In this document: positions 63,646-64,000 of the stretch, piece after piece | Numbering within the stretch: position 1 is the first letter of the stretch | How the letters are laid out: every line of letters starts with the position of its first letter | Assembly (NCBI GenBank): GCA_963717705.1 | Contig: CAVQWT010000004.1 | Span: 569,123-633,122, forward strand | Reading direction: 5' to 3' | DNA length: 64,000 bases | Origin: CAVQWT01 sp963717705 | GTDB taxonomy: Bacteria; Pseudomonadota; Gammaproteobacteria; Burkholderiales; Casimicrobiaceae | The notes under the pieces: generated by a model | Seen by the model: the letters and a program-made list of their open reading frames with translations, nothing else | Told to the model about the DNA's origin: nothing | The model's database searches: none | Program-made: the position numbers and the translations under genes

Positions 63646-63697
63646 TTGACCTTTCGCCGTGGCCGCCTATAATCCGGGTAACCGCATATCCATACGG
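63646..63697 (+). promoter_or_regulatory. lexA promoter with overlapping SOS box
   Basis: TTGACC (63646-63651) and TATAAT (63668-63673) are separated by 16 bp. The next element, CCGCATATCCATACGG (63682-63697), matches the betaproteobacterial LexA box CTGTATATnnATACAG at 11 of 14 fixed positions. It covers the predicted transcription start near 63680, so LexA would block its own gene. The differences are at the outer ends, so binding may be weaker than at a perfect box. Confidence 0.75.
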
Positions 63698-63723
63698 TAT
63701 CATTTTCCCGCCCCATCCCCCCC

Positions 63724-64000
63724 ATGATCAGCGCCCCGCCCCGCTCGCGTTTCACCCGTCCCCGCAAGCCGTTCGCGCACCTCGACGCGGCGGGCGCCCC
63801 GAGCCTGCCGGCGCTGACCGCGCGGCAGCAGCAGATCCTCGACTGGATCCGCGGCCACCTCGAGGCGACGGGGATGCCGCCCACGCGCGCCGAGATCGCC
63901 ACGGCGCTGGGGTTCTCGACGCCCTCGTCGGCCGAGGACCACCTGCGCGCGCTCGAAAAAAAAGGCGTGCTGGAAATCCTGGCCGGCACGTCGCGCGGCC
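63724..64000 (+). CDS. lexA: LexA repressor, N-terminal part (3' end outside window)
   Basis: The first 92 residues of the SOS repressor. An N-terminal extension of about 27 residues (MISAPPRSRFTRPRKPFAHL) precedes the winged-helix DNA-binding domain: LTARQQQILDWIRGHLEATG, then PPTRAEIATALGF and the wing STPSSAEDHLRALEKKGVLE. The S24 autopeptidase domain lies beyond the window. An 8-A run (63957-63964) in the codons for Glu-Lys-Lys is a possible slippage site. The gene is preceded by its own promoter and SOS box. The ATG at 63724 is favoured because it lies about 44 bases after the predicted transcription start. Confidence 0.93.
   Translation, partial: MISAPPRSRFTRPRKPFAHLDAAGAPSLPALTARQQQILDWIRGHLEATGMPPTRAEIATALGFSTPSSAEDHLRALEKKGVLEILAGTSRG

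Overview
The window is a continuous stretch of a very GC-rich chromosome with densely packed genes on both strands. Gene content and order point to a betaproteobacterium, close to the Burkholderiales/Rhodocyclales: an M50 protease, trpS, scpA, scpB and rluB block, rne divergent from rluC, HAD and sppA, a CysB-type regulator, P-II, a phasin, and a LexA operator close to the betaproteobacterial SOS box. I see no phage, insertion sequence, CRISPR array or plasmid gene. The taxonomy is inferred from gene content only.

Layout. 1-2221: end of ilvE, a small zinc-finger protein, waaF and an NTF2-like protein. 2285-8759 (minus): a branched-chain amino-acid-type ABC importer (binding protein, livH, a fused livM-livG, livF) followed by tldD. 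9031-11647 (minus): mscL, P-II and glutamine-dependent nadE. 11770-15673 (plus): a FemAB-like protein, a deacetylase, an enoyl-CoA hydratase and an HSDL2-like SDR. 15704-21617 (minus): rluB, scpB, scpA, trpS, an M50 protease and a YrdC-like protein. 21728-25445 (plus): CysB-type regulator, Bcr/CflA transporter, DUF192 protein and a LuxR solo. 25454-28700 (minus): CBS protein, sppA, HAD phosphatase, rluC. 28701-32410: an rne gene with a leader of about 600 nt. 32473-41173: flavodoxin, tyrosine phosphatase, a family-5 binding protein, uvrB, an ABC exporter, an aromatic/aspartate aminotransferase and a DUF3429 protein. 41235-41456: tRNA-Gly and tRNA-Cys.

41561-51039 (minus) holds a lipase-like hydrolase and a tripartite RND efflux system (outer-membrane factor, HAE1-type pump, adaptor) with an MscS-family channel upstream. 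The pump gene carries a +1 frameshift, and the channel reads in frame into the adaptor without a stop.

51149-58228 is the most distinctive region. An ArsR-type regulator with an As(III)-type cysteine cluster is divergent from a molybdopterin oxidoreductase of the respiratory arsenate reductase family (arrA), its four-cluster ferredoxin subunit (arrB) and a TorD-like chaperone. Facing them is an octaheme cytochrome fused to HEAT and TPR repeats. The likely picture is anaerobic respiration on arsenate, controlled by arsenite, with an unidentified electron donor for which the octaheme protein is a candidate.

58389-64000: tRNA-Leu, a papain-fold peptidase fused to an alpha/beta hydrolase (also apparently frameshifted), a phasin, a zinc alcohol dehydrogenase, a PNPOx-like protein, a small basic protein and the start of lexA with its promoter and SOS box.
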